From Pseudomonas alloputida (lineage in GTDB: Bacteria; Pseudomonadota; Gammaproteobacteria; Pseudomonadales; Pseudomonadaceae), in contig NZ_CP128540.1 in the NCBI RefSeq assembly GCF_021283545.2, positions 561,501-625,500 on the forward strand: 64,000 nucleotides of DNA, read 5' to 3'. The translations under genes and the position numbers were made by a program. A model generated the notes under the pieces. It had not been told where the DNA came from and did not search any database. It saw only the letters and a program-made list of their open reading frames with translations. This document shows positions 52,681 through 61,799 of the stretch, piece after piece; the stretch's first letter is position 1, and every line of letters begins with the position of its first letter.

Positions 52681-54606
52681 ATGAACGATCAGTCACGAAG
52701 CATCATTGATGCGTTGCGCAGGGAGCAACCGGTCGAGCTGAATGAGCTGTCTGAACTCGAGCTTCGTGAGATATCAGTCGCGCTCGCGGATACTCCAGAA
52801 AGCGCGGCATATTTCTATGAGCTTGTCGACGCTGGAACTCCAAGCGCAAGGGCTACTGCATTCGATTTGATCCGCGAGGCCTGCGATCCAGGTGTGCTGA
52901 TTGAGATCGTGCGGCGTTCGGCTTCCCTGGCCGGTATGGATGAAAAATTTGTGCGCGACTTGCAGAGGGCCTTTCTTGATCATACCGGCCGGCAGGAGCT
53001 TTATCCGGGCACTCGAGTCCAGTCTTTATTGGGCGCATTGTATCTCTCTCAGGGACGTCCTGCTCTTCTGCGCAAGCTTCAAGCACATCTCCTGGAAGTC
53101 GAACATAGTGACGATGGTAGCTACCTGCGGCATGTTGCCAAAGTGAATGGTTTGATCCTAGCTCACGTTCCCGATAATGACCTATTGATAGCGCTGCGTG
53201 ACCTCGCCAACGTTCCGGAGGCAGAAGATGAGGCTTCGTTTGCTCTGGGGTTGCTTGCACTGTCGGACGGCTTAGATGCGCAAGATCATGAAACAGCAGT
53301 GGAAGCATTCCATCGAGCGCGTGACTTCATGGCGCATGCTCTAGCAATGAGCGAGGAGCGTCAGGACGCAGAACTCTATTACCACTGTATCTGCGTTCTT
53401 CTTGATTTCCAAACAGGTAGTCTCCATGAGCAACTTCCGGCTAGGTTGGCCGAGATTCGCAAAGATGCTTTCGGCTACTCTGCGGTGTTGATGCCGTCGG
53501 ATCGTCCTCTCGATCGTAGTAGTTGGCTTGGTGCTGCGTCGATTGAAGCTCTGCGTTGGGCAGAACTTGGGACGCGACTCGCGACGCTCGACACGAGCTT
53601 GCTCAAGAGCGCATGGCTGCATGCAGCTCGTGTGATCGAAGAGGAGCTCCTCCGTGTCTACCAAGCGAGTATGTCCATTTTTCAGCGTGATCAGGCAGGA
53701 GGTATAGAGGCGCTCGTAAGGCCTCGTATTGTTGGCACTATCCAAGCGAATACTTTTCAGTTGGCAGTGCTCGACGAGTGGTTGACCGAGAACAAGAGCT
53801 CATTATCCGCAACTGCTGCGGGCGCGATGCGCGATGAAATCGACGTGGCTATGGCAGCGAGCCTTCACCGAAACTCTCATGACGCGGTAGTGGCACCGGT
53901 CACTGCTGCCGCGATAATTCAGAAGGCCGACATCCCTGATGCGATCGCGCTGAGTGCAGGAGTAGTACTTGAGGCAGCTATGGCAGCGGTGCAGCTCCAG
54001 CGAATTGAGCCTATAGCTACCGAGGTATTTGAGCAGATCCACAATAAACTTGTAAGTAACCAGGACTACCACGGTCACGCGCAGGAGTTTTTCATTCAGG
54101 TCCTCTATCACACGATCTCATTTGTAGCTTCGCGCGAGAGCCTCACCCGCACTGCGGTTACAGGGATTGACTACCTGTTCAATCGCAGTGTTGATCAGCC
54201 CCCCCTCGAGGCCGATTTGCACAAAGATTACTATGGGTTCCTTCAAGCTACGCCGCTGAGAGAGCTTGCTCAACGAGAGGTGAACGATGTTGCCAACGGT
54301 AGGGTCGACGTTCACTTCGCGCGCGATGGAATTAAGACCGTAGCCGAACTGAAAAAGACGGATGACGACGTTTCACTAGATGGCTTGGTCGAGCAATTTG
54401 GATTGCAAGCGACAGCCTATCAACGCGTCAATGTGACTTTTTGCATTCTCATGGTCCTAGATCTGGTAGATCGGGGCGGGGGAAGCGACCACCTTCGCAA
54501 TCTTGTAGGGGTATACGAGAGAAAACCCGATAGCGGAACAATGACTTATTCCGTAGTGGCGTTCCGCATACAGGGTCGAAGAAAGTCGCCCTCCCGGTTA
54601 AATTAA
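52681..54606 (+). CDS. Large helical protein with C-terminal PD-(D/E)XK nuclease motif
   Basis: 641 aa. Residues 1 to about 500 are helical repeat-like, with no domain I recognise. The last about 110 residues hold D543 in RVDVHF, E556-x-K558 in VAELKK and Q581 in ATAYQ, which is the classic spacing of restriction-enzyme-fold nucleases (D, 13 residues, ExK, then Q). It is probably the effector of the three-gene operon, cutting DNA when the SMC-like ATPase detects a target (inference). Codon use looks less GC-biased than the core genome. Confidence 0.75.
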   Translation: MNDQSRSIIDALRREQPVELNELSELELREISVALADTPESAAYFYELVDAGTPSARATAFDLIREACDPGVLIEIVRRSASLAGMDEKFVRDLQRAFLDHTGRQELYPGTRVQSLLGALYLSQGRPALLRKLQAHLLEVEHSDDGSYLRHVAKVNGLILAHVPDNDLLIALRDLANVPEAEDEASFALGLLALSDGLDAQDHETAVEAFHRARDFMAHALAMSEERQDAELYYHCICVLLDFQTGSLHEQLPARLAEIRKDAFGYSAVLMPSDRPLDRSSWLGAASIEALRWAELGTRLATLDTSLLKSAWLHAARVIEEELLRVYQASMSIFQRDQAGGIEALVRPRIVGTIQANTFQLAVLDEWLTENKSSLSATAAGAMRDEIDVAMAASLHRNSHDAVVAPVTAAAIIQKADIPDAIALSAGVVLEAAMAAVQLQRIEPIATEVFEQIHNKLVSNQDYHGHAQEFFIQVLYHTISFVASRESLTRTAVTGIDYLFNRSVDQPPLEADLHKDYYGFLQATPLRELAQREVNDVANGRVDVHFARDGIKTVAELKKTDDDVSLDGLVEQFGLQATAYQRVNVTFCILMVLDLVDRGGGSDHLRNLVGVYERKPDSGTMTYSVVAFRIQGRRKSPSRLN

Positions 54607-54677
54607 ACATGGCACAGCTGCCATGCGGCCGAGCCTTGGGTGATTTCTTGGTCGTAACACTTGCAGTTGATTGCAGT

Positions 54678-54829
54678 CTGTTGGCGCCGACGCTGAATTG
54701 ACCCAGTTACCGAGATGCCACTGATCCAGCCTGATTCCTTGCGAACCATTTCCTATGCTGGACTTCTGCCGTTTGGAGTTGGGTCAGTCTTGCGTTGGCA
54801 ATAACTCAATTCGGCGTCGGCGCCAACAG
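54678..54829. repeat. 24-bp inverted repeat with a 104-bp spacer
   Basis: Arms 54678-54701 and 54806-54829 match at 23 of 24 positions (GTTGGCGCCGACGC core). A second inner pair (TGACCCAGTT near 54699 and AGTTGGGTCA near 54777-54786) extends the symmetry. The right arm overlaps the last codons of the convergent 100-aa gene. It may be a bidirectional transcript end or a recombinase site. Confidence 0.75.
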
Positions 54830-55086
54830 TCATTCCCTAATCGCCTCCAGACCAATAGGGCGGTGAGTCGATAGTAATACCGGGTGGCGTCGGAATGGTC
54901 TTTCAGGTGCTGAGTGAGAAACCAGCGCACATGCTTGAGCTGCCAGCTCCAGGGATTGTCTCGTTGCCATCGTTGCTGAATGGCCGCTTGCATGATCCGA
55001 GCTTGCCGTAGATGGCGTTGCTGCGTGACCTTTGAGCCATTCAGTACGCCGCTCAGGAACAGCGCCATATCGAAGGGCTTACTCAC
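54784..55086 (-). CDS. Small protein coupled to the tyrosine recombinase
   Basis: 100 aa from a GTG that overlaps the integrase stop (GTGA), with GGAGG 7 bases upstream. It is basic and helical (RHLRQARIMQAAIQQRWQRDNPWSWQLKHVRWFL) and ends in an Arg-rich tail. Position suggests an accessory or directionality factor for the recombinase; the family is not recognised. Confidence 0.7.
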   Translation of the reverse strand: MSKPFDMALFLSGVLNGSKVTQQRHLRQARIMQAAIQQRWQRDNPWSWQLKHVRWFLTQHLKDHSDATRYYYRLTALLVWRRLGNDCWRRRRIELLPTQD

Positions 55087-56069
55087 GCTCTGCCTCCAAT
55101 GTAGGCCGAAACTACATCGATCCGGTTATGCCCGAGTTCAAGGCTGATCTGTTTCCGCGCCTGTTGATCAAGGTCACGGTCAAGGCGATAGCAGTGGCCA
55201 CCATTGACCGGTGCGGCGTGGCCAGTGAGCTGTTCGTAACGCTCGCAGGCGTAGGCTGCTCGCAGTTCATGAAAGCCCTTCAGCCCGTGTTCATGTAGCG
55301 TGTCGCGGGCGGGGAGCACGGTCTGTTGCAGGAACGCCGCGTAGCTTTCGTCTCGGGCCAGCAGGTTGCGACTATGGGGCGGCGACGCATGACGAGCCAA
55401 CTGCAGCGCCGCCTTCACCTCTTCATTAGCCACAACCCATCGCGGCGCTGATGCCCCTGAACGGCCGCCTTTGGTGCCGTCCTGGATGTTGATGCGGCCT
55501 AAGTGTTCGGCTTCGCGTTGCAGTCGTGGCAGGTCAGCCAGGATCGCTTCGCGCAGGCGCATGCCGGTTTCTCGGGCCAACAGGACAATCACCGCCACCC
55601 GCTCGTGTTGCCGTTCGCCAAGCACCTTTAGCACTCGCCGCAGCTGTTGGCGGTCTTGGCCATCCGGTGCACGGGCGCGTACGTTCGAGCGCTTCTGTCC
55701 TAACGCCTGACTCGGGCTGGCGATCCTCACGTCCTGATCACCGCGCAGCGCAGCGAGGGTGCGGTTAACGCTGCTCAGGCGGTTCTGCGCGGTGGCGATG
55801 CAGAGTTCACCTTGCTGGATCTGGTGGCGCAGGTAAGCGGCGTAGTCGTGCAGTGTCCGTCGATCGATCTGGCGCGCATCGTTGTAACCGGGGCCGTCCT
55901 CTGACCGACACCAACGCACGAACGCTTGCCAGCGATCGCTATGCGCTTTGACCGTGGCGAAGTGGCCGCCGGCAAACATATCCTTGAGTGCTTGTGAGCC
56001 GGCATAGCTCAGCTGGCGGCCAAAGCCAAAGTTGCGACCATCACGCCGACCGACCAAGGTCATCGTCAT
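55083..56069 (-). CDS. Tyrosine recombinase (integrase-domain protein)
   Basis: 328 aa. An N-terminal core-binding domain (about residues 10-110) precedes the catalytic domain with Arg in TGMRLREA, HxxR in HELRAAYACERY, His in LELGHNR and the nucleophile Tyr in VVSAYIG, so all catalytic residues are present. The start is one of several clustered ATG/GTG codons overlapping the preceding gene. It is likely the working recombinase of a second mobile unit within the island. Confidence 0.85.
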   Translation of the reverse strand: MTMTLVGRRDGRNFGFGRQLSYAGSQALKDMFAGGHFATVKAHSDRWQAFVRWCRSEDGPGYNDARQIDRRTLHDYAAYLRHQIQQGELCIATAQNRLSSVNRTLAALRGDQDVRIASPSQALGQKRSNVRARAPDGQDRQQLRRVLKVLGERQHERVAVIVLLARETGMRLREAILADLPRLQREAEHLGRINIQDGTKGGRSGASAPRWVVANEEVKAALQLARHASPPHSRNLLARDESYAAFLQQTVLPARDTLHEHGLKGFHELRAAYACERYEQLTGHAAPVNGGHCYRLDRDLDQQARKQISLELGHNRIDVVSAYIGGRA

Positions 56070-56400
56070 CACCGTTTTCGTTTGTTTGCAGAAAGAGCAG
56101 CAGGGCTTTCCAGTGAGGGCTGAGCCTGTCCACCTGCCGCCAGTGTGTCGGGCGGATCAGGAGGGCGTTCTCCTGGTGTTGCAGTAGTGCCCCTTCCTCA
56201 CGCAGTTGCTCGATCAGCAGGGCCAGCTGGGTAGGCTCTAGGGGTGGTGTGGCGACAGCGGCGACAGTGGCGACAACCCGCGTCGTTGCTGGCCTGGCGC
56301 GTGGCGACAGGGTGGCGACAGCAGTGGCGACACACCGTGATTCTGGCTGCGGTTGATGTTGCGCCAGGTAGCGGCGCACCGCGTCATTGAGGCGAAACAT
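56041..56400 (-). CDS. Hypothetical protein of the recombinase operon
   Basis: 119 aa from MFRLNDAVRRYL, with GAGG 6 bases upstream and overlaps at both ends. The middle is rich in Ala, Thr and Val (VATAVATLSPRARPATTRVVATVAAVATPP); the C-terminal half, with LIEQLREEGALLQHQENALLIRP, looks like a winged-helix fragment. Function unknown. Confidence 0.65.
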   Translation of the reverse strand: MFRLNDAVRRYLAQHQPQPESRCVATAVATLSPRARPATTRVVATVAAVATPPLEPTQLALLIEQLREEGALLQHQENALLIRPTHWRQVDRLSPHWKALLLFLQTNENGDDDDLGRSA

Positions 56401-57784
56401 GGCGCACCTCGAAAATTTTCCCGTCGCGGCTGTTCAGCCAGCGATGCGTGATCAACACGACCAATAGAGAGGCGGTATGGTCAGCGCTCTTGCGGGCAAA
56501 ACGCGGGCCGTTGCGATTGACGTCGCGGATGGTGAACTGGGTCCAGCCTTTCTGCACCAGCCAGCGCAGTAGCCGATCCGCTTCCTCGCGTCGGCTATTG
56601 ACCGGCGCCTGTTCGGTCAGGCGTTGAATCTCGGCCAGGTAGTAATCCATTAGCGTGGAGGCGCGCTGGATGTGTGCTTCGTCCAACGCACTGGCCTCTT
56701 CAACCATGGCCAGCACGCCCGCGATACGCAGTACATTCGCCGCGGCCTTGCTCGCGACAGGCTGGACGCCGGCTAGCTCGCCGAACTCGCCAGACTGGCA
56801 CTCGATGGTGTCGTGGATATCAATCCAAGCCCGGCGGGCACGGGCAGTCAGCTCCAGCGTGGCGGGATTGAGTGACCCATCCTGGTGAAGCGACCAGGGC
56901 TTTTGCAGCAGGGCGGTGATCCGCTGTTGGTAGCGCTGGACTTTGGCATCTCGGGTCAGGTCGATCGCCTTGTAGAGTCGCTGGCCGGCCAGGCGCTCGG
57001 GCCAGCTGATCAGGCAACGGCCGAGGATGCCTTGGCCATTGATCACCGGGTCTTTGAACAGCTGGTTGGCCAAGTAGGGCTGCAGCATCAGGTGCAGGCT
57101 GAGACGGCGGTCATAGGCACGCAGGCTTTCCCCGGCCATGGAGCGCGCCCGGTCGATTGGGCTGCCATCCCACAGTGTCGACAAGGTGGTGATCGCCTTG
57201 AGCAGGTTCTGTTTGCTCATGGTGCTGCTGCCCAAGAACTGGCCACCTTCATCATTGAACAAGCCCATGCTGGGCAAGCCATGGCACAGGCTTTTGACCA
57301 AGGCCTCAATGGTGGGCTCGGCAATGATCAGTCTCGGCGGTACTGGCTCGGACAGCTCACCGCCTTTCGCCTCCGCGTGTCTCTTTGAGGTTTTGGGTTT
57401 GGCCATGATGTTGGTCGCTGCGCGAGAGGCTTTGAGCTTTTCCGCATACAGGGTCCACTGCTGCCGCTCCCAGTCGCGCGCCGCCTTCAGGGCCAATTGG
57501 TCGACCGCGCTTTTGCGATCGCCGGAGGACGCCACCGTCAGTAGGTAAAGGGACAACGGATAGGTTCGACCGTCAAGTTGGACATTGGCATGACCCTGGC
57601 TCACCAGAGCAGCAGTAGCCAGCACCGATTGTGCCGCCATGGCGCGGGGCACACCGATCACCTCGGCCAGTCGCTCGACCGCAGGGCCCAACAGATCCCC
57701 CAGTGCTTGGACCGGGTAGGGCAGTGGCGCCTGCTGGTATTCCAGCAATGGTTGTGGTGGCTCGAATGCTTCGCACAGTTGCAT
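56384..57784 (-). CDS. DUF3987 (YfjI-like) protein
   Basis: 466 aa from MQLCEAFEPPQP, chosen because AGGAG lies 7 bases upstream; a start 39 bases earlier overlaps the previous small frame and is the alternative. The VASSGDRKSAVD motif at about residues 80-91 is the degenerate P-loop of the family, and FNDEGGQFLG its acidic motif. DUF3987 proteins occur in satellites and integrative elements, often with primase or integrase genes, and probably act in replication of the element. Confidence 0.83.
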   Translation of the reverse strand: MQLCEAFEPPQPLLEYQQAPLPYPVQALGDLLGPAVERLAEVIGVPRAMAAQSVLATAALVSQGHANVQLDGRTYPLSLYLLTVASSGDRKSAVDQLALKAARDWERQQWTLYAEKLKASRAATNIMAKPKTSKRHAEAKGGELSEPVPPRLIIAEPTIEALVKSLCHGLPSMGLFNDEGGQFLGSSTMSKQNLLKAITTLSTLWDGSPIDRARSMAGESLRAYDRRLSLHLMLQPYLANQLFKDPVINGQGILGRCLISWPERLAGQRLYKAIDLTRDAKVQRYQQRITALLQKPWSLHQDGSLNPATLELTARARRAWIDIHDTIECQSGEFGELAGVQPVASKAAANVLRIAGVLAMVEEASALDEAHIQRASTLMDYYLAEIQRLTEQAPVNSRREEADRLLRWLVQKGWTQFTIRDVNRNGPRFARKSADHTASLLVVLITHRWLNSRDGKIFEVRHVSPQ

Positions 57785-57815
57785 CAATATTCTCCTGGAA
57801 TAATCAATTTCGTCC

Positions 57816-57929
57816 TCACTCATCCCGCCACGGTTGTTGAGTGTTATCAGGGATCAAGGCCCCTGCGACCTGTGAGGGGTGTCCACTGACGCGGGACTGA
57901 CGGCTCTTTACGACCGAGAGCTTGGGCAT
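57816..57929 (-). CDS. Possible 37-aa leader-type protein of the DUF3987 operon
   Basis: MPKLSVVKSRQSRVSGHP... to ...WRDE. AGGAGG lies 12 bases upstream, a little far, and the stop overlaps the upstream alternative ATG of the DUF3987 gene. Small and basic. Its reality is uncertain. Confidence 0.35.
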   Translation of the reverse strand: MPKLSVVKSRQSRVSGHPSQVAGALIPDNTQQPWRDE

Positions 57930-58682
57930 CTCATGATCTGGCCTCCTGAACACCGATAGCCGTGGGCGGGTGGAAGCTGCACTGGCTGACGAGACCGGTG
58001 CCGCGAGATCCTGAGTCGGGTGAAGGCAGCGATGCGATGACCAGGGCATGCCTGACTGTCAGTCAGGTGCAGTCCATTCAGTGGGCTGCGGCACCATCAT
58101 CGGCATCGCTGTGGCGAGTGAGCATTCGGTGTTTGTCACGCCGATTGTCACGAGGGGGAAAGCCGCAAAGGCCCGTACGAATAGGGCTGCAGCGGTGTGA
58201 GATGCGCCCGTTCGGGGGGGGAAGAGACGGGCGCAGGTTGGCGCAGTGAAATGGCCAAGCGTATAGGTTGCTGCAGGACAGCTGGGTAGGGTGGGTTTTG
58301 CCGCAGGTAGGCAAAGCGAAGAAGTAGGCATCCATCACATGGGTAATGACCGTGCGAGCTGCCGGACGCTAATCGCACTGGGGGGAGAACCACCACGGTG
58401 TGGCGTAGCCTTAAAGGTTCTGGCTACCTGGGTTGCTGTCAACGACAGCGCTTGCACGATCTTTTCTACGCCTGCGGATAGGTAGGGTCAAGGCTCGAAT
58501 TTGCGAGAGCACTGCGGCTGCGGATGAAATTATCCACCTCTGGAAGTCCGTGGTTTTCTGCAGACGGTTGCGTGGGCTTTGAGATTTTTTAAGTGAGGTC
58601 CATCCAAGCAGGGCGGCTTTGCAGCCCTGTTTGGATGGACCCGCGTGGACAAGCGGATCACCGAGATATGAAGACCGAGCGC
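57930..58682. other. 750-bp region with no assignable gene
   Basis: Several overlapping frames are open on the minus strand (58059-58396), but none has a convincing start or domain. Their Cys/His/Pro-rich translations look accidental, or like the small Ash-type frames common in satellite phages. It must hold the promoter of the DUF3987 operon and perhaps an att site or control RNA. Confidence 0.4.
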
Positions 58683-59940
58683 TTACTCAGTTGCGCCATG
58701 TTTTGCTTTTAGTCGAGTGACGTTCGCACCCGTCTGATTGGCGAATTCGCGTGGGCTGACATGCTCCTGCTGATTAGCCTCAAGGTACCGACTCCACCAG
58801 TTCATGATCAGCCTGCGCTCCTCGATGAACTCGGCCTTGTGGATGTAGGCCGCTCGGACGTTGTTGCGTTCCTTGTGGCTCATCTGCCGCTCGATGGCTG
58901 CATCCGTCCACAAGCCCGACTCGTACCCCATCTTCCGAAGCGCGCTGTTCACAGTGTTTTCGGACATCGGTTTCCAAGAATTGGTGTCGCCTGCGAAGAC
59001 CAAGTCAAATTTGCCTGTGATTTCGCGGATCTGCTCAAGCAGGGCGACCGCTTGCGGCGATAAGGGTACAAGATGGATATCACCTGCCATCTTCGTACCC
59101 CTTGTGGAAAAGGATACGCCTTCCAGCGCTGGCCGCGTGTCGGGTATCTCCCAGGCGCCACGCTTGAGGTCGAACTCGCTCCAGCGGGCGAAGCGCAGCT
59201 CGCTGGAGCGTACAAACACATGCAGAGATAGCATGACCGTCAGCCGGGTAAGTGCGCGGCCGTTATAGGTGTCGATCCGTTCTTGCAATTCAGGCAAGCG
59301 CGATAAGGGTAAAGCGGGGCGGTGGACGACCCGCGGGGCTTTGATCGCGCCTTCGAGGTCGTAAGCAGGGTTTACGGTGATAAGCCGGAGGCGCTTTGCC
59401 TTGCGCATGATGCTCTGCAGGTAGTTTTGTACCCTTAAAGCAACGTCTATCGTTCCGCGCTTCTTGATCGCTTCCAAGGGCTGCATAAGGTCGTGGGTGT
59501 CTAGGTCGACAATGGCACGGGCACCGATCAGCGGGAAGAGGTGGGTTTTGAGGCGACTCATCACTGTCTTGGAATAGTCTGGTGCCCACTTGGCTGACAT
59601 TTCCGTGTGCCAGTCCAGCGCAACGCTTTCAAAGGTGCGGCCTTTGATCAGGGCTTCCGTCTTGGCTTGGTTCTTGGCTCCTATGGGATCAATGCCATCC
59701 GCCAGCATTCGCTTGACCTCCAAGCGCTTGCGGCGCACATCGGCAAGGCCAACGACAGGGTAGTTACCGAATGAGGTCCTCGCGTCCATCAGGTTTGACG
59801 TATCTGAGCCGCCAGCCTTTGCGGCCATTGGGTTGGACTAGAAGGTAAAGGCCGTCGCCGTCGAAAAGCTTGTAGGCGCGGTCTGTGGGCTTGGCCGAAC
59901 GGCAAGCGGAATCGGAGAGTGGAGCAGTGGTGCGCGACAT
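58683..59940 (-). pseudogene. P4-type integrase, frameshifted and lacking its HxxR box
   Basis: The true start is MSRTTAPLSD at 59940, with GGGAG upstream. The N-terminal DUF4102 domain stops in frame near 59764, and the rest continues in another frame from TSFGNYPVVGLADVRRKRLEVKRML. The catalytic domain keeps box I Arg (SELRFARW), His (RQMSHKERN) and the nucleophile Tyr (VRAAYIHKAE). Between KMGY and ESGLWTDAAIERQ about 20 residues that normally include HGFR are missing in frame. The enzyme must be dead, so the element it once mobilised is trapped. Confidence 0.9.
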
Positions 59941-59983
59941 AAGGGTACTCCCTTTTATCGAAGTGACCTTTACGCCAAAACGA

Positions 59984-60009
59984 AAAAACCCGCCATAAGG
60001 CGGGTTTTT
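59984..60009. terminator. Bidirectional terminator at the right island edge
   Basis: AAAACCCGCC, ATAA and GGCGGGTTTTT form a 10-bp stem with a run of U on either strand. It lies just upstream of the integrase start and would insulate the island from the cytosine operon. Confidence 0.8.
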
Positions 60010-60012
60010 CGG

Positions 60013-60533
60013 GCGTTTCAGAGATTTTAGAAGCCTTCTCTGGAACCTTGTATGGCTCCAACGACCTGGACTCAATAGAAAAGTAAGCGCCTGTTTTATG
60101 ATGAAATCATGCTGATTTCTAAAATTTATATCCCACGATTATCCCTAATAAAGCCCGTATTTTATGCAAATTCTTTCGATACCCTATGAGCACGGCAGCA
60201 GCCGAATGCTGCCAGACGCAATTCTAACGAAGGCGGGCATAGGCAGTTGACAGCAACAGACTGTATCCCTTCCGGCACGACAGCCATTGACGTCCAAGCG
60301 AGCGCCCAACGTCCCCCTAATCTACGTACCTGAATAGTGCACAGGCGCCACAGAACAGGGCGCCTGGCACACAAAATCCTCCAGATTCTCTATAAAAATG
60401 TGCTTACTGCACATACTCCTATGTCGTTCGCGCACCCTTTTTTCTTAATTTCAAAGCGGCGCCAAAACGGGCCTGGTAATTGCTCTGACACAAGTGAGCC
60501 TAGCCAACCCGCTATCGATTTGGAGAAAAACAT
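60013..60533. other. Right junction and cytosine-operon promoter region
   Basis: About 520 bases without a convincing gene. AT-rich to about 60170, then mixed. It includes a GCAGCAGCCGAATGCTGC hairpin near 60190. The right attachment end of the island and the promoter of the permease gene should lie here; neither could be pinned down. Confidence 0.45.
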
Positions 60534-61799
60534 ATGAGTGCAACTGGCGACTATCCGTTGACCGAAGCCCCGCGCGAAGCGCGCAAGGGGTTATTGTCCA
60601 TTTCCATGGTGCTGTTCAGTTTTACTTTTTTCACTGGCACCATGTTTGCCGGTGGCAAGCTGGGGCTGGCTTTCAACTTCGTCGACATGTTATGGATCGC
60701 CGCCATCGGCAACAGCTTGCTGGCACTCTACGCCGCGGCGCTTGCCTTTATCGCCTCCCGTAGCGGCCTCAATACCGTGCTAATGGGACGGTTCTGCTTT
60801 GGCGAAGTGGGCAGCCGACTTTCCGATTTTCTATTGGGGTTCGCCGAACTGGGCTGGTATGCCTGGGGGACAGCAACAGTGGCGATCGTGCTGGTGAAGA
60901 TGCTCGGTCTGGCAGGCGGACTGACGATTCCGCTGATGATCCTGTTCGGCTTTGGCTTCAGCCTCACCGCCATCATCGGCTTCAAAGGCCTGGACCTGCT
61001 CTCGCGGATTTCCGTGCCGTTGATGTTCGTCCTGCTGGTGATCTCCATGTACATCGCCACCCATGATGTGGGCGGGTTTCAGGCGCTCGCGGCCGTCATC
61101 CCCCATGAAACCATGACGTTTTCGGCGGCGGTGACGATGGTGTTTGGTACCTTCGCCAGCGGTGCCACTCAGGCCACCAACTGGACACGACTATCGCGTA
61201 CCGGCCGTGTGGCAATTATCGCGAGCGTGGTCAGCTTTTTGCTCGGCAACGGCTTGATGGTGGTTGCGGGCGCCTGGTGTGCGATCGTCTATCAACAGGC
61301 CGATATCGTCGAAGTAATGATCCTGCAAGGCCTGTCGTTCGCAGCGGTGATCATGCTCTGCCTGAACCTCTGGACGATTCAGGGGCCGACGATCTACAAC
61401 GTCTCCGCTGCCGCGTGTCACTTACTGCGCAGTGAGCGCCGCCGGACGATGACGCTGGCTGCTGCCGGCGTCGGGGTGCTGCTTGCCATCGGTGGCATGT
61501 ACGAGATGCTGATCCCATTTCTGGTGCTGCTGGGCTCTATCATCCCTCCCGTCGGCGGCGTGATCATGGCCGATTTCTGGTATCGCCATCGTGGCCAATA
61601 CCCGCTGCTCGCCAGCGCCAGGTTGCCGCGCTACAACTTCGTCGGTCTTTCGGCCTATGCCATCGGCGCGGTGGTTGCCTATTGCTCGCCCTGGGTTGCC
61701 CCACTGGTGGGAATCGTCGTGTCCGCCGTTTGCTACGTCGGTTTGCTTCAATTCAGCGGTCGCCGCGCTGCGGTCAGCACCACGCCGGGGGAACTGTGA
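60534..61799 (+). CDS. codB: Cytosine/purine permease (NCS1 family, CodB-like)
   Basis: 421 aa with about twelve membrane segments. GGAG precedes the start. Features include an N-terminal FFTGTMFAGGKLGLAF segment, the GELGWY-like FAELGWYAWG, and the TNWTRLSRTGR loop of cytosine permeases. It imports cytosine with a cation. The stop overlaps the regulator start (GTGA), and a cytosine deaminase gene follows. Confidence 0.9.
   Translation: MSATGDYPLTEAPREARKGLLSISMVLFSFTFFTGTMFAGGKLGLAFNFVDMLWIAAIGNSLLALYAAALAFIASRSGLNTVLMGRFCFGEVGSRLSDFLLGFAELGWYAWGTATVAIVLVKMLGLAGGLTIPLMILFGFGFSLTAIIGFKGLDLLSRISVPLMFVLLVISMYIATHDVGGFQALAAVIPHETMTFSAAVTMVFGTFASGATQATNWTRLSRTGRVAIIASVVSFLLGNGLMVVAGAWCAIVYQQADIVEVMILQGLSFAAVIMLCLNLWTIQGPTIYNVSAAACHLLRSERRRTMTLAAAGVGVLLAIGGMYEMLIPFLVLLGSIIPPVGGVIMADFWYRHRGQYPLLASARLPRYNFVGLSAYAIGAVVAYCSPWVAPLVGIVVSAVCYVGLLQFSGRRAAVSTTPGEL

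Larger units (their letters stand above)
40330..60012. mobile_element. Accessory (defence) island, approximate bounds
   Basis: Bounded on the left by the hemerythrin gene and on the right by a P4-type integrase remnant. The interior has no GGGTTTACCC-type REP elements, unlike the first 31 kb; composition is variable; and it contains an IS, two different tyrosine recombinase genes and two probable defence operons. No clear direct repeat marking attL and attR was found by eye, so the ends are uncertain. Confidence 0.7.

Noticed and set aside
54678..54829. Integron attC site
   Set aside because: A GTTGGGT core-like word and dyad symmetry are present, but the nearby recombinase is not IntI-like and no gene cassette pattern follows.
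58059..58396. Several 80-90 aa minus-strand frames (possible Ash-type satellite phage proteins)
   Set aside because: Three overlapping frames are equally open, none has a good start signal, and I could not match any to a family with confidence.
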